DNA of 64,000 nt from Gryllotalpicola ginsengisoli DSM 22003 (GTDB lineage Bacteria; Actinomycetota; Actinomycetes; Actinomycetales; Microbacteriaceae), in NCBI RefSeq assembly GCF_000419445.1, contig NZ_AULK01000002.1, forward strand, positions 310,001 through 374,000. Direction: 5' to 3'. The notes under the pieces were generated by a model, which was given only the letters and a program-made list of their open reading frames with translations, was not told the DNA's origin and did no database searches. This document shows, piece by piece, positions 1 to 9,988 of the stretch (positions are counted from its first letter, which is position 1; each line of letters starts with the position of its first letter). The position numbers and the translations under genes are program-made.

Positions 1-628
1 GGGCAAGGCCGCGCTCGTCGAGCGAGCCTTCTCGGGCAAGGTCGCACCGGGCACCCTCGCCGTGCTGAAGGCCGCCGCCCAGCAGCGCTGGTCGCGCCCG
101 GCCGACATCATCGACGGTCTCGAAGAGGCCGGGGTGCGGGCCCTGGCCCAGAGCGCCCCCGACTCGGTGTCGATCACGGACGAGCTGTTCGCCTTCGGAG
201 GGGCCGTGACCTCCGACCCGCAGCTCGAGCTCGCGCTGCGCAGCAAGCTGGCCGAGCCCGCCGCGAAGGCCGGGGTCGTCGAGCGCCTGCTCGGCGGGAA
301 GGTCTCGCCGGCGACGCTCGCGATCGCACGCCAGCTGGTGATGGAGCCCCGGGGACGGGGCATCCGTGAGTCGCTGCGCTGGGCCGCCCAGGTCGCCGCC
401 GACCAGAGCGACGCGGTGCTCGCGACCGTCACCACCGCCCGCCCGCTGACGACGGAACAGCGGGACCGCCTGCGCGGTGCGCTGCAGGCGCGCTACGGTC
501 GGGCGATCGCCATCAACACCGTCATCGATCCGACGATCATCGGCGGCCTGCGCGTGCAGGTCGGCGACGACGTCATCGACTCGAGCATCGCCACGCGCCT
601 CAACGACGTGCGGCTCCAGCTCGCCTAA
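1..628 (+). CDS. atpH: ATP synthase F1 subunit delta, 5' truncated by window edge
   Basis: This is the stator subunit linking F1 to the b-subunit stalk of the F-type ATP synthase at the cytoplasmic membrane. The reading frame is open from base 2, so the N-terminus lies outside the window. About 208 residues are visible, near the C-terminal three quarters of the long actinobacterial delta protein. The C-terminal part reads as the conserved delta domain (AINTVIDPTIIGGLRVQVGD near the end). It is followed 51 bases later by atpA and belongs to the atp operon. The call rests on this motif and on the gene order delta-alpha-gamma-beta-epsilon. Confidence 0.95.
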   Translation, partial: GKAALVERAFSGKVAPGTLAVLKAAAQQRWSRPADIIDGLEEAGVRALAQSAPDSVSITDELFAFGGAVTSDPQLELALRSKLAEPAAKAGVVERLLGGKVSPATLAIARQLVMEPRGRGIRESLRWAAQVAADQSDAVLATVTTARPLTTEQRDRLRGALQARYGRAIAINTVIDPTIIGGLRVQVGDDVIDSSIATRLNDVRLQLA

Positions 629-679
629 CGCACGACTTCACACTGAGGCCAGCCGCCTCGCAGAGCAAAAGGAAACAAG

Positions 680-2313
680 ATGGCAGACATCTCCATCAGC
701 CCCGATGACATCCGGGACGCGCTGAAGGACTTCGTCACGTCGTACGAGCCCGGCAAGGCGACCACCACCGAGGTCGGCCACGTGCTCGACGCCGCTGACG
801 GCATCGCCCACGTCGAGGGTCTCCCCGGCGTGATGGCGAACGAGCTGGTGCGCTTCGCAGACGGCACCGAGGGCCTCGCGCTGAACCTCGACGAGAACGA
901 GATTGGTGTGGTCGTGCTCGGCGAGTTCGACGGCGTCGAGGAGGGCCAGGAGGTCACCCGCACCGGCGAGGTGCTCTCGGTCGCCGTCGGCGACGGCTAC
1001 CTCGGCCGCGTCGTCGACCCGCTCGGCAACCCGATCGACGGCCTCGGCGAGATCGCGACCGAGGGCCGCCGCGCCCTCGAGCTGCAGGCGCCGGGCGTCA
1101 TGCAGCGCAAGAGCGTGCACGAGCCGCTGCAGACCGGCATCAAGGCGATCGACGCGATGATCCCGATCGGCCGCGGCCAGCGCCAGCTGATCATCGGCGA
1201 CCGCCAGACCGGCAAGACCGCGATCGCGATCGACACGATCATCAACCAGAAGGCGAACTGGGAGTCCGGCGACCCCGACAAGCAGGTGCGCTGCATCTAC
1301 GTCGCCATCGGCCAGAAGGGCTCGACCATCGCCTCGGTGAAGGGCGCCCTCGAGGATGCCGGCGCGATGGAGTACACCACCATCGTCGCCGCCCCGGCCT
1401 CCGACCCGGCCGGCTTCAAGTACCTCGCCCCCTACACCGGCTCGGCCATCGGCCAGCACTGGATGTACGGCGGCAAGCACGTGCTCATCGTCTTCGACGA
1501 CCTGACCAAGCAGGCCGAGGCCTACCGCGCCGTGTCGCTGCTGCTGCGCCGCCCGCCGGGGCGCGAGGCCTACCCGGGCGACGTGTTCTACCTGCACTCG
1601 CGCCTGCTCGAGCGTTGCGCCAAGCTCTCCGACGACCTCGGCCACGGCTCGATGACCGGCCTGCCGATCATCGAGACCAAGGCGAACGACGTCTCGGCGT
1701 ACATCCCGACCAACGTGATCTCGATCACCGACGGCCAGATCTTCCTGCAGTCCGACCTGTTCAACGCCAACCAGCGCCCCGCGGTCGACGTCGGCATCTC
1801 GGTCTCCCGCGTCGGCGGCGACGCGCAGCTGAAGCACATCAAGAAGGTCTCCGGCACGCTGAAGCTCGAGCTGGCGCAGTACCGCTCGCTCGAGGCGTTC
1901 GCGATGTTCGCCTCCGACCTCGACGCCGCCTCCCGCCGCCAGCTGGCGCGCGGCGCGCGCCTGACGGAGCTGCTGCGCCAGCCGCAGTACTCGCCGTTCC
2001 CCGTCGAGGAGCAGGTCGTCTCGATCTGGGCCGGCACCAACGGCAAGCTCGACGACGTCGCGGTCTCCGACATCCTGCGGTTCGAGCGCGAGTTCCTCGA
2101 CCACCTGCGCCGCAACTCGACCGTGCTCGACACCCTGCGCGAGACCGGCCAGCTCTCCGACGAGACCGTGGCCGCGCTCACCACCGAGATCGACAAGTTC
2201 AAGCTCGAGTTCCAGACCGGTGAGGGCCAGCCCCTGGTCGCCCCCGGCACGGAGCAGTACGAGGCCCTCGAGGCCGAGTCGGTCGAGCAGGAGAAGATCG
2301 CCAAGGGGAAGTA

Positions 2314-2314
<1 letters not shown>
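680..2314 (+). CDS. atpA: ATP synthase F1 subunit alpha
   Basis: Non-catalytic nucleotide-binding subunit of F1, 544 residues, normal for actinobacteria. The ATG follows an AAGGAAA ribosome site. The P-loop GDRQTGKTA lies near residues 173-181, and the [21 protein letters not shown] stretch typical of alpha subunits follows. The C-terminus carries an acidic/lysine-rich tail. The TAG stop shares one base with the GTG start of atpG, so translation of the two is probably coupled. Confidence 0.98.
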
Positions 2315-4718
<2,404 letters not shown>

Positions 4719-4720
4719 GC

Positions 4721-4984
4721 ATGGCGGGCCTGCTGAAGGTCAGCGTCGTCGCCGCCGACCACAAGGTGTGGTCGGGCGAGGCGGCGATGGTCGTCGCGAA
4801 GACCACCGACGGCGAGATCGGCGTGCTGCCCGGCCATGAGCCGCTGCTCGCCCTGCTCGCCCACGGTCAGGTGCGGCTGACGCTGCCGGGCGGCGAGCGC
4901 ATCACGGCGAACGCCGAGGGCGGCTACTTCTCCGTCTCGGCCGACATCGTCACGATCGTCGCCAGCGAGGCCGAACTGGTCTAG
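4721..4984 (+). CDS. atpC: ATP synthase F1 subunit epsilon
   Basis: Rotor subunit that couples and restrains F1, 87 residues. The short form consists of the N-terminal beta-sandwich (KVSVVAADHKVWSGEA ... GEIGVLPGHEPLLALL) and lacks the long C-terminal inhibitory helical hairpin seen in about 130-residue versions, as in many actinobacteria. The ATG lies two bases after the atpD stop. It is the last gene of the operon, and a strong hairpin follows at once. Confidence 0.96.
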   Translation: MAGLLKVSVVAADHKVWSGEAAMVVAKTTDGEIGVLPGHEPLLALLAHGQVRLTLPGGERITANAEGGYFSVSADIVTIVASEAELV

Positions 4985-5002
4985 CTCCTCGCACTCGCTG
5001 TC

Positions 5003-5043
5003 AGGGAAGTCCCGTCCTCGCTCAGCGGGGACGGGACTTCCTG
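5003..5043 (+). terminator. Rho-independent-type hairpin ending the atp operon
   Basis: A perfect 13-bp stem (GGAAGTCCCGTCC at 5005-5017 with its complement at 5029-5041) encloses an 11-base loop 20 bases after the atpC stop. There is no clear T tract, which is common for high-GC actinobacterial terminators. Confidence 0.85.
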
Positions 5044-5077
5044 TCTGCGCTCCGTTCGCACCGTTCGAAGGGTTCCC

Positions 5078-5854
5078 GTGCTCCTGCTGCTTCCCCCGTC
5101 CGAGACGAAACGGCCGGGCGGCGTGCCCGGCTCGCGCCTCGATCTCGCCTCCCTGCGATTCCCGACGCTGACGGATGCGCGCCGCCGCACCCTCGACGCC
5201 GTGTCGGCCCTGGCCCAGGACCACGACGCGGCGGTCGCGGCGCTGAAGCTCGGACCGAGGCAGCACGGCGAGGTCGCGAAGAACCGGGTGCTCGAGGCAT
5301 CCCCCGTCATGCCCGCCGTCGACCGCTACACGGGGGTGCTCTACGACGCGCTCGACGCCGGCGGCCTGCCGGAGCCGGCCCGCGAGAGGCTCGGCCGCGC
5401 CGCCGTCGTGCACTCGGCGGTGCTGGGGCCGATCGGCGCGCTCGATCCGATCCCCGACTACCGGCTCTCGCACGACGCGCGGCTGCCGGGGGCGCGGCTC
5501 AAGCAGCTGTGGGCCGAGGCGGCGGCCGCCGCGCTCGCGCGCGAGGACGGGCTCATCGTCGACGCCCGGTCTCAGGGCTACTCGGCGCTCGGCCCGCTGC
5601 CGCGCCGGCACGGCGCTGTGCGACTCGAGGTCGTCGCCGAGGACGGCGCCGGCCGCCGCCGGGCGCTGAACCACTTCAACAAGCACGCCAAGGGGCGCCT
5701 TGCGCGCGCCGTCGCCCTGGCGAGCGCACTTCCCGGCACGGTGGGCGAGCTGATCGAGTGGAGCCGCGAGCAGGGCCTGCGGCTGGAGGCCGGCGAGCCG
5801 GCCGCCGACGGCATCGTCGACACCGTCACGCTCGTGACCGCCGGCCCATCCTAA
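5078..5854 (+). CDS. yaaA: YaaA/UPF0246 family peroxide-stress protein
   Basis: 258 residues, the usual length of the YaaA (DUF328) family, which in E. coli limits free iron and DNA damage under hydrogen peroxide stress and binds DNA. The family start LLLLPPSETK is at the N-terminus. Conserved blocks include AVDRYTGVLYDAL near residue 80-95 and FNKHAKGRLARA near 200. The GTG start has a GAAGG ribosome site. The gene is followed by the structured element at 5904-6044 and the converging tag gene. Family membership is clear; the molecular role here is inferred. Confidence 0.9.
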   Translation: MLLLLPPSETKRPGGVPGSRLDLASLRFPTLTDARRRTLDAVSALAQDHDAAVAALKLGPRQHGEVAKNRVLEASPVMPAVDRYTGVLYDALDAGGLPEPARERLGRAAVVHSAVLGPIGALDPIPDYRLSHDARLPGARLKQLWAEAAAAALAREDGLIVDARSQGYSALGPLPRRHGAVRLEVVAEDGAGRRRALNHFNKHAKGRLARAVALASALPGTVGELIEWSREQGLRLEAGEPAADGIVDTVTLVTAGPS

Positions 5855-5903
5855 CGATCTCGTCGACCACATGGCGCGCATCTCATTAGTGAGATATGCT
5901 CAG

Positions 5904-6044
5904 TGGAAGTCGGGCCGAAGGGCACACGTCATCCGGTAGCCGCAACGCGCACCCCCGAAGTCACCACCTGCGGTCGGGCAGTCGTGGTGGCACGCGTTGC
6001 GATGGGAACGGATGCGTCTAGGGGTGCCCTTCGGCCCGACGGCA
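5904..6044. mobile_element. MITE-like palindromic element or structured RNA between converging genes
   Basis: Nearly the whole stretch folds on itself: a perfect 17-bp outer stem (5909-5925 with 6024-6040), then 5926-5928/6015-6017, 5930-5935/6009-6014, 5941-5949/5993-6001, 5962-5967/5984-5989 and 5968-5971/5978-5981. The flanks carry the same hexamer GCTCAG (5898-5903 and 6045-6050), as expected of a target-site duplication, and the tag stop codon lies inside the right copy. There is no open reading frame of note. A TATGCT hexamer at 5895-5900 would place a transcript start at the foot of the stem, so an independent small RNA is the alternative reading. No second copy was seen in the window. 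Confidence 0.5.
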
Positions 6045-6046
6045 GC

Positions 6047-6628
6047 TCAGCCCGCGCGCCAGCAGCCCGCCACATGGTCGTCGACGAGGCCGGCCGACTG
6101 CATCAGGGCGTACATGGTGGTCGGCCCGACGAAGCGGAAGCCGCGACGGCGCAGCTCCCTGCTGAGCGCCGTGCTCTCGGGCGTGACGGCGGGGATGTCG
6201 CCGTCACCGGTCGGCCGCGGACGCGCCGACGCGTCGGGCGCGAACGACCACACCAGCTCGGCGAGCGGCACGTCGAGCTCGAGCATCGCCCGCGCATTCT
6301 GGATCGTCGCCTCGATCTTGCCGCGGTGGCGGATGATCCGCTCGTCGGCGAGCAGCCGCGCGACGTCGGCCTCGTCGAACGCCGCGACGCGAGCCGGGTC
6401 GAAACCGGCGAACGCCGCCCGGAACCCCTCCCGCCGCCGCAGGATCGTGATCCAGGAGAGCCCCGCCTGGAAGCCCTCGAGGCAGATCTTCTCGAACAGG
6501 CGCCGGTCGTCGGTGAGCGGAACGCCCCACTCGTCGTCGTGGTAGGCGATGTAGTCGGGGCTCGAGACCGACCAGGCGCAGCGGAACCGGCCGTCGGCGC
6601 CCTGCACCGCGCTCAGGTAGGCGCTCAT
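6047..6628 (-). CDS. tag: DNA-3-methyladenine glycosylase I
   Basis: Removes 3-methyladenine from DNA, starting base-excision repair of alkylation damage. 193 residues, normal for Tag. The zinc-site residues of the family are visible: Cys and His in CAWSVSSPDYIAYHDDEWG at the N-terminus, and His and Cys in DDHVAGC at the C-terminus. The central block GFQAGLSWITILRRREGFR is diagnostic. The ATG overlaps the ogt stop (ATGA), so ogt and tag form one alkylation-repair operon. The frame stays open upstream through ogt, but that part has no homology to Tag and is not counted. The stop lies in the direct repeat flanking the element at 5904-6044. Confidence 0.95.
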   Translation of the reverse strand: MSAYLSAVQGADGRFRCAWSVSSPDYIAYHDDEWGVPLTDDRRLFEKICLEGFQAGLSWITILRRREGFRAAFAGFDPARVAAFDEADVARLLADERIIRHRGKIEATIQNARAMLELDVPLAELVWSFAPDASARPRPTGDGDIPAVTPESTALSRELRRRGFRFVGPTTMYALMQSAGLVDDHVAGCWRAG

Positions 6629-7125
6629 GCGGCCAGCACGATGCCCTCGTGCGCCAGCAGCCAGAGCTTGGTCGGGATGCCCTCGCCGCCGCTGTAGCCG
6701 GTCACCCGACCGGTGGAGGAGAGCACGCGGTGGCAGCCGATGATGAGCGGCACCGGGTTGGCGCCGACGGCGCCGCCCACGGCGCGCCCGCCGGTGAGCC
6801 GCCCGAGCCGCTGGCCGATCTCGCCGTAGGAGGTGCACTCGCCGAACGGCAGCTCGGCGAGGATCTGCCACACCGCCTTCTGGAAGTCGGTGCCGGCCAG
6901 GTGCAGCGGCAGCTCGAAGGCCGTGCGGGTGCCCGCGAAGTACTCGCCGAGCTGCCGCACCGCCTCGTCGAGCACCGCGTTCGGATTCTCGGGCAGCGTC
7001 TCGAGCGGCAGTCGGCCGCCGCGCTCGATCGACAGCGAGGTGATCGCGTCGCCGTCGCTCGTGAGCTCGAGCCGCCCGATGGGCGAGCTCGTGCGCACCA
7101 GGAAGAGGGGGATCGGGGTGGTCAT
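6625..7125 (-). CDS. ogt: Methylated-DNA--[protein]-cysteine S-methyltransferase
   Basis: Suicide repair protein that moves the methyl group of O6-methylguanine to its own cysteine. 166 residues from the ATG at 7125. An ATG at 7176 would add 17 unconserved residues, while 7125 lies exactly seven bases after a TATGGT hexamer, as in other leaderless genes here. The helix-turn-helix region (FQKAVWQILAELPFGECTSYGEIG) and the active-site cysteine (Cys131) are present. The usual PCHRV motif reads GCHRV, with Gly in place of the Pro before the cysteine. It forms an overlapping operon with tag. Confidence 0.93.
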   Translation of the reverse strand: MTTPIPLFLVRTSSPIGRLELTSDGDAITSLSIERGGRLPLETLPENPNAVLDEAVRQLGEYFAGTRTAFELPLHLAGTDFQKAVWQILAELPFGECTSYGEIGQRLGRLTGGRAVGGAVGANPVPLIIGCHRVLSSTGRVTGYSGGEGIPTKLWLLAHEGIVLAA

Positions 7126-7132
7126 GGCTTCG

Positions 7133-7138
7133 ACCATA
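7133..7138 (-). promoter_or_regulatory. -10 element of leaderless ogt-tag transcript
   Basis: Read on the minus strand this is TATGGT, separated by seven bases from the ATG of ogt, so transcription should begin at or next to the start codon. Confidence 0.5.
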
Positions 7139-7186
7139 GGCCGGGGCGCCGACACCAGCTGGCGGGAATCGGACATCGGTCACAAA

Positions 7187-7213
7187 CTCCGCACACCCGG
7201 CGCCTGTGCGGGG
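7187..7213. repeat. Inverted repeat between ogt and the dipeptidase gene
   Basis: CCGCACA (7189-7195) and its complement TGTGCGG (7205-7211) face each other across nine bases, extendable to nine pairs with one G-T pair. It lies in the divergent promoter region and could be an operator or a leader hairpin of the dipeptidase mRNA; nothing further supports either. Confidence 0.4.
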
Positions 7214-7265
7214 GAAGTCGCGGCACGCGTCGACCAGCCGCCCGCGGGTGCGGAAGGATGAGGGC

Positions 7266-8321
7266 ATGAGCGAGAGCGCCGACATCGTCCGCGAAGCCCT
7301 GGCGAAGCATCCGATCATCGACGGCCACAACGACTGGGCCTGGGAGAGCCGCCTGACGCGCGACTACTCCGTCGAGGGACTCGACGGGCACCTCGAGGGC
7401 TTCGACACCGACCTGCCGCGCCTCAAGGCCGGGGGAGTGGGCGCCCAGTTCTGGTCGGTCTACGTCGCCGACGAGGGCCAGGGCGCCGAGGCGGTCGTGC
7501 AGACCCTCGAGCAGATCGACTGGGTGCACCGCGCCGCGGCCCGCTACCCGGGCGACCTCGAGCTCGCCCGCAGCGCCGCCGACGTCGCCCGGGCCCGCCA
7601 AGGCGGCCGCATCGCCTGCCTGCTCGGCGCCGAGGGCAGCCACCAGCTCGCTGGCTCGCTCGCCGTGCTGCGCGAGTACGCCCGCCTGGGCGTGCGCTAC
7701 CTCACCCTCACCCACAACAGCACGACCGAGTGGGCGGATGCGGCGACCGACGAGCCCCGGCACGGCGGCCTCTCCGACCGCGGCCTCGAACTCGTGCACG
7801 AGCTGAACCGCCTCGGCGTGCTGGTCGACCTCTCGCACGTGGCGCCGGCGACCATGCACGACGCCCTCGACGCGTCATCCGCCCCCGTGATCTTCAGCCA
7901 CAGCTCGTGCCGGGCGCTCAACGACCACCCGCGGAACGTGCCCGACGACGTGCTCGAGCGACTGCCCGGCAACGGCGGGGTGATCATGATCACCTTCGTG
8001 CCGCAGTTCGTCTCGGCCGAGTACCGCGCCTGGCGCGACGGCGGACGCACCGGCGCGAAGCCGCTGGTCGACGTGGCGACCGTGGCCGACCACGTCGAGC
8101 ACGCGCGAGACGTCGCAGGCATCTACCACGTGGGCCTCGGCGGCGACTTCGACGGCACCGACGACATGCCCGTCGGCCTCGAGGGCGTCGACGGCTACCC
8201 CCGGCTGCTCGCCGAACTCGCCCGGCGCGGCTGGTCGGCCGACGAGCTCGCCGCGCTCGCCGGCGGCAACATCCTGCGCGTCCTCGAGCGCACGGATGCC
8301 GCGTTCGCACGCAATCCCTAA
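7266..8321 (+). CDS. Membrane-dipeptidase-type M19 metallopeptidase
   Basis: 351 residues, cytoplasmic (no signal peptide), of the amidohydrolase-fold M19 family that hydrolyses dipeptides, in bacteria often D-amino-acid-containing ones. Binuclear zinc ligands can be seen: His21 and Asp23 in DGHND, Glu123 in GAEGSH, His191 in LSHVA and His212 in FSHSS. The GGDFDGTDD block near the C-terminus is also typical. The ATG at 7266 follows a GGAAGGA ribosome site; an in-frame GTG 60 bases upstream has none. It stands alone, with a leaderless aldo/keto reductase gene downstream. The physiological substrate cannot be told from sequence. Confidence 0.92.
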   Translation: MSESADIVREALAKHPIIDGHNDWAWESRLTRDYSVEGLDGHLEGFDTDLPRLKAGGVGAQFWSVYVADEGQGAEAVVQTLEQIDWVHRAAARYPGDLELARSAADVARARQGGRIACLLGAEGSHQLAGSLAVLREYARLGVRYLTLTHNSTTEWADAATDEPRHGGLSDRGLELVHELNRLGVLVDLSHVAPATMHDALDASSAPVIFSHSSCRALNDHPRNVPDDVLERLPGNGGVIMITFVPQFVSAEYRAWRDGGRTGAKPLVDVATVADHVEHARDVAGIYHVGLGGDFDGTDDMPVGLEGVDGYPRLLAELARRGWSADELAALAGGNILRVLERTDAAFARNP

Positions 8322-8342
8322 CCCGTCCGAGCGCGCGGCCAA

Positions 8343-8348
8343 TAGGCT
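8343..8348 (+). promoter_or_regulatory. -10 element of leaderless aldo/keto reductase transcript
   Basis: TAGGCT followed by seven bases and the ATG at 8356, with no ribosome-binding sequence in between. Confidence 0.5.
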
Positions 8349-8355
8349 CGGAGAC

Positions 8356-9327
8356 ATGCCCGACATCGAATACCGCCCCCTCGGCCGCTCCGGCCTGATC
8401 GTCTCCACCGTCGGCCTCGGCTGCAACAACTTCGGCCGCGCCGGCACCGCGACGGAAACCCAGGAGGGCACGACCGCCGTCGTGCACGCCGCCATCGACG
8501 CCGGCGTCACGCTCTTCGACACCGCCGACATCTACGGCAAAGAGCGCGGCCTGTCGGAGACGCTGATGGGCGCCGCCCTGGAAGGCAAGCGCGACCGCAT
8601 CGTGCTGGCCACCAAGTTCGGCAGCGACATGCAGGGCGCCAACGGCCCCGACTGGGGCGCCCGCGGCTCCCGCCGCTACGTGCGCCGCGCCGTCGAGGCG
8701 TCGCTCACCCGGCTGCGCACCGACTGGATCGACCTCTACCAGCTGCACACGCCCGACCCCGTCACACCCATCGAGGAGACGCTCGAGGTGCTCGACGACC
8801 TGATCACCGAGGGCAAGGTGCGCTACATCGGCCACTCCAACCTGACCGGCTGGCAGATCGCCGACGCCGAGTACCGCGCCCAGCTCGCCGGCCACCCCAA
8901 GTTCATCAGCGCGCAGAACGAGTACAACCTCTTGAAGCGCGCCGCCGAGCGCGAGGTGCTGCCCGCGGTGCGCGCGTACGGCCTCGGCTTCCTGCCCTAC
9001 TTCCCCCTGCAGAACGGCCTGCTCACCGGCAAGTTCACCCGCGAGGGCGGCCCCGCCGACACCCGCATCATGCAGCAGCGGCGCAACCTCGTCGACGAGG
9101 CGCCGTGGGAGCTGCTCGAGCGCTACCAGGTGTTCTGCGAGGAGCGCGGCATCACCATGCTGCAGGCGACCTTCGGCTGGCTGCTGGCCCAGCCGGGGCT
9201 CAGCTCGGTGATCGCGGGCGCGACCAAGCCTGAGCAGGTGCACGCCAACGCGCAGGCCGCCAGCGCGTGGCATCCGTCGCCGGACGACGTGCGGGAGATC
9301 TCGACGCTGTTCGCCGCGTACGTGTGA
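8356..9327 (+). CDS. Aldo/keto reductase
   Basis: NADPH-dependent oxidoreductase of the AKR superfamily, 323 residues as a (beta/alpha)8 barrel. Catalytic tetrad residues are visible: Asp and Tyr in FDTADIYG, Lys in LATKFG and His in LYQLHTPDP. The C-terminal cofactor loop VIAGATKPEQV is present. The ATG at 8356 is preceded by a leaderless -10 hexamer rather than a ribosome site. It belongs to the large group of YajO/YhdN-like reductases; the substrate is unknown. Confidence 0.92.
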   Translation: MPDIEYRPLGRSGLIVSTVGLGCNNFGRAGTATETQEGTTAVVHAAIDAGVTLFDTADIYGKERGLSETLMGAALEGKRDRIVLATKFGSDMQGANGPDWGARGSRRYVRRAVEASLTRLRTDWIDLYQLHTPDPVTPIEETLEVLDDLITEGKVRYIGHSNLTGWQIADAEYRAQLAGHPKFISAQNEYNLLKRAAEREVLPAVRAYGLGFLPYFPLQNGLLTGKFTREGGPADTRIMQQRRNLVDEAPWELLERYQVFCEERGITMLQATFGWLLAQPGLSSVIAGATKPEQVHANAQAASAWHPSPDDVREISTLFAAYV

Positions 9328-9353
9328 CGTTCGCCGCGTTCGTCTGACCGCCC

Positions 9354-9382
9354 TTGCGGAGTGAGTGCTCACTCACTACAGT
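9354..9382 (+). promoter_or_regulatory. tetR promoter with embedded palindromic operator
   Basis: A -35 TTGCGG (9354-9359), a 17-base spacer and a -10 TACAGT (9377-9382) are followed six bases later by the GTG of the TetR gene. The spacer holds the perfect palindrome TGAGTG-CT-CACTCA (9362-9375), the classic TetR-family operator layout, so the repressor should block its own operon. Confidence 0.8.
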
Positions 9383-9388
9383 CGCGGT

Positions 9389-9988
9389 GTGAGTTCGACG
9401 GATGCATCGGCCGAGGCCCCGGCGTCCCGGCGTGCCCCGGCGATGAGCCCCGACGACCGTCGCGCCCACATCGTCGAGGCGACCGTGCCGCTGCTGCTCG
9501 CCCACGGCGCGGGCGTGACGACCAAGCAGATCGCCGAGGCGGCGGGTGTCGCCGAGGGCACGGTGTTCCGCGTCTTCGACGACAAGCAGGCCCTCGTCGA
9601 CGCCGCCATCGCGAAGTACCTCGACCCGCAGCCGCTGCGCGACCAGCTGGCGGGAATCGACCGCAGCCTGCCGCTCGAGTTCAAGGTCCGGCAGGTGATC
9701 TCCATGCTTCAGCAGCGATTCGCGGGCGTCTTCGCGATGATGGCCGCCGTCGGCATGCGGGAGCGGCCCCCGGTCACCGCCGACGCGGGCCGCGGCTACG
9801 GCGAGGTGCTCGCCGAGCTGTTCGCCCCCGACGTGGCCCGGCTCGGCGTGCCGGTCGAGCGGATCGCGCCGCTGCTGCGCCTGCTCGCCTTCGTCACCTC
9901 CATCGAGCCGTTCCACGCCTCGAACCCGGTCGAACTCGACGAGCTCGTCGAGTTCGCCCTCTACGGCATCGCCGGAAAGAAGGACTGA
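9389..9988 (+). CDS. TetR-family transcriptional regulator of the adjacent ABC exporter
   Basis: 199 residues from the GTG at 9389, chosen because it lies six bases after the -10 element (leaderless). A start eight codons upstream would fall within the operator. The N-terminal helix-turn-helix reads TTKQIAEAAGVAEGTVFRVFDDKQALVDAAI, and the C-terminal part is the variable ligand/dimer domain. The stop overlaps the ATG of the first ABC gene (TGATG). Autorepression and control of the exporter by a small ligand, perhaps a transported drug, are inferred from the operator position and the operon. Confidence 0.93.
   Translation: MSSTDASAEAPASRRAPAMSPDDRRAHIVEATVPLLLAHGAGVTTKQIAEAAGVAEGTVFRVFDDKQALVDAAIAKYLDPQPLRDQLAGIDRSLPLEFKVRQVISMLQQRFAGVFAMMAAVGMRERPPVTADAGRGYGEVLAELFAPDVARLGVPVERIAPLLRLLAFVTSIEPFHASNPVELDELVEFALYGIAGKKD

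Noticed and set aside
6047-7330. A 427-codon open frame covering tag and running through ogt in antisense register
   Set aside because: Only the last 193 codons look like Tag. The rest is the wrong frame of ogt and its promoter region, Arg/Ala-rich as usual for high-GC shadow frames.
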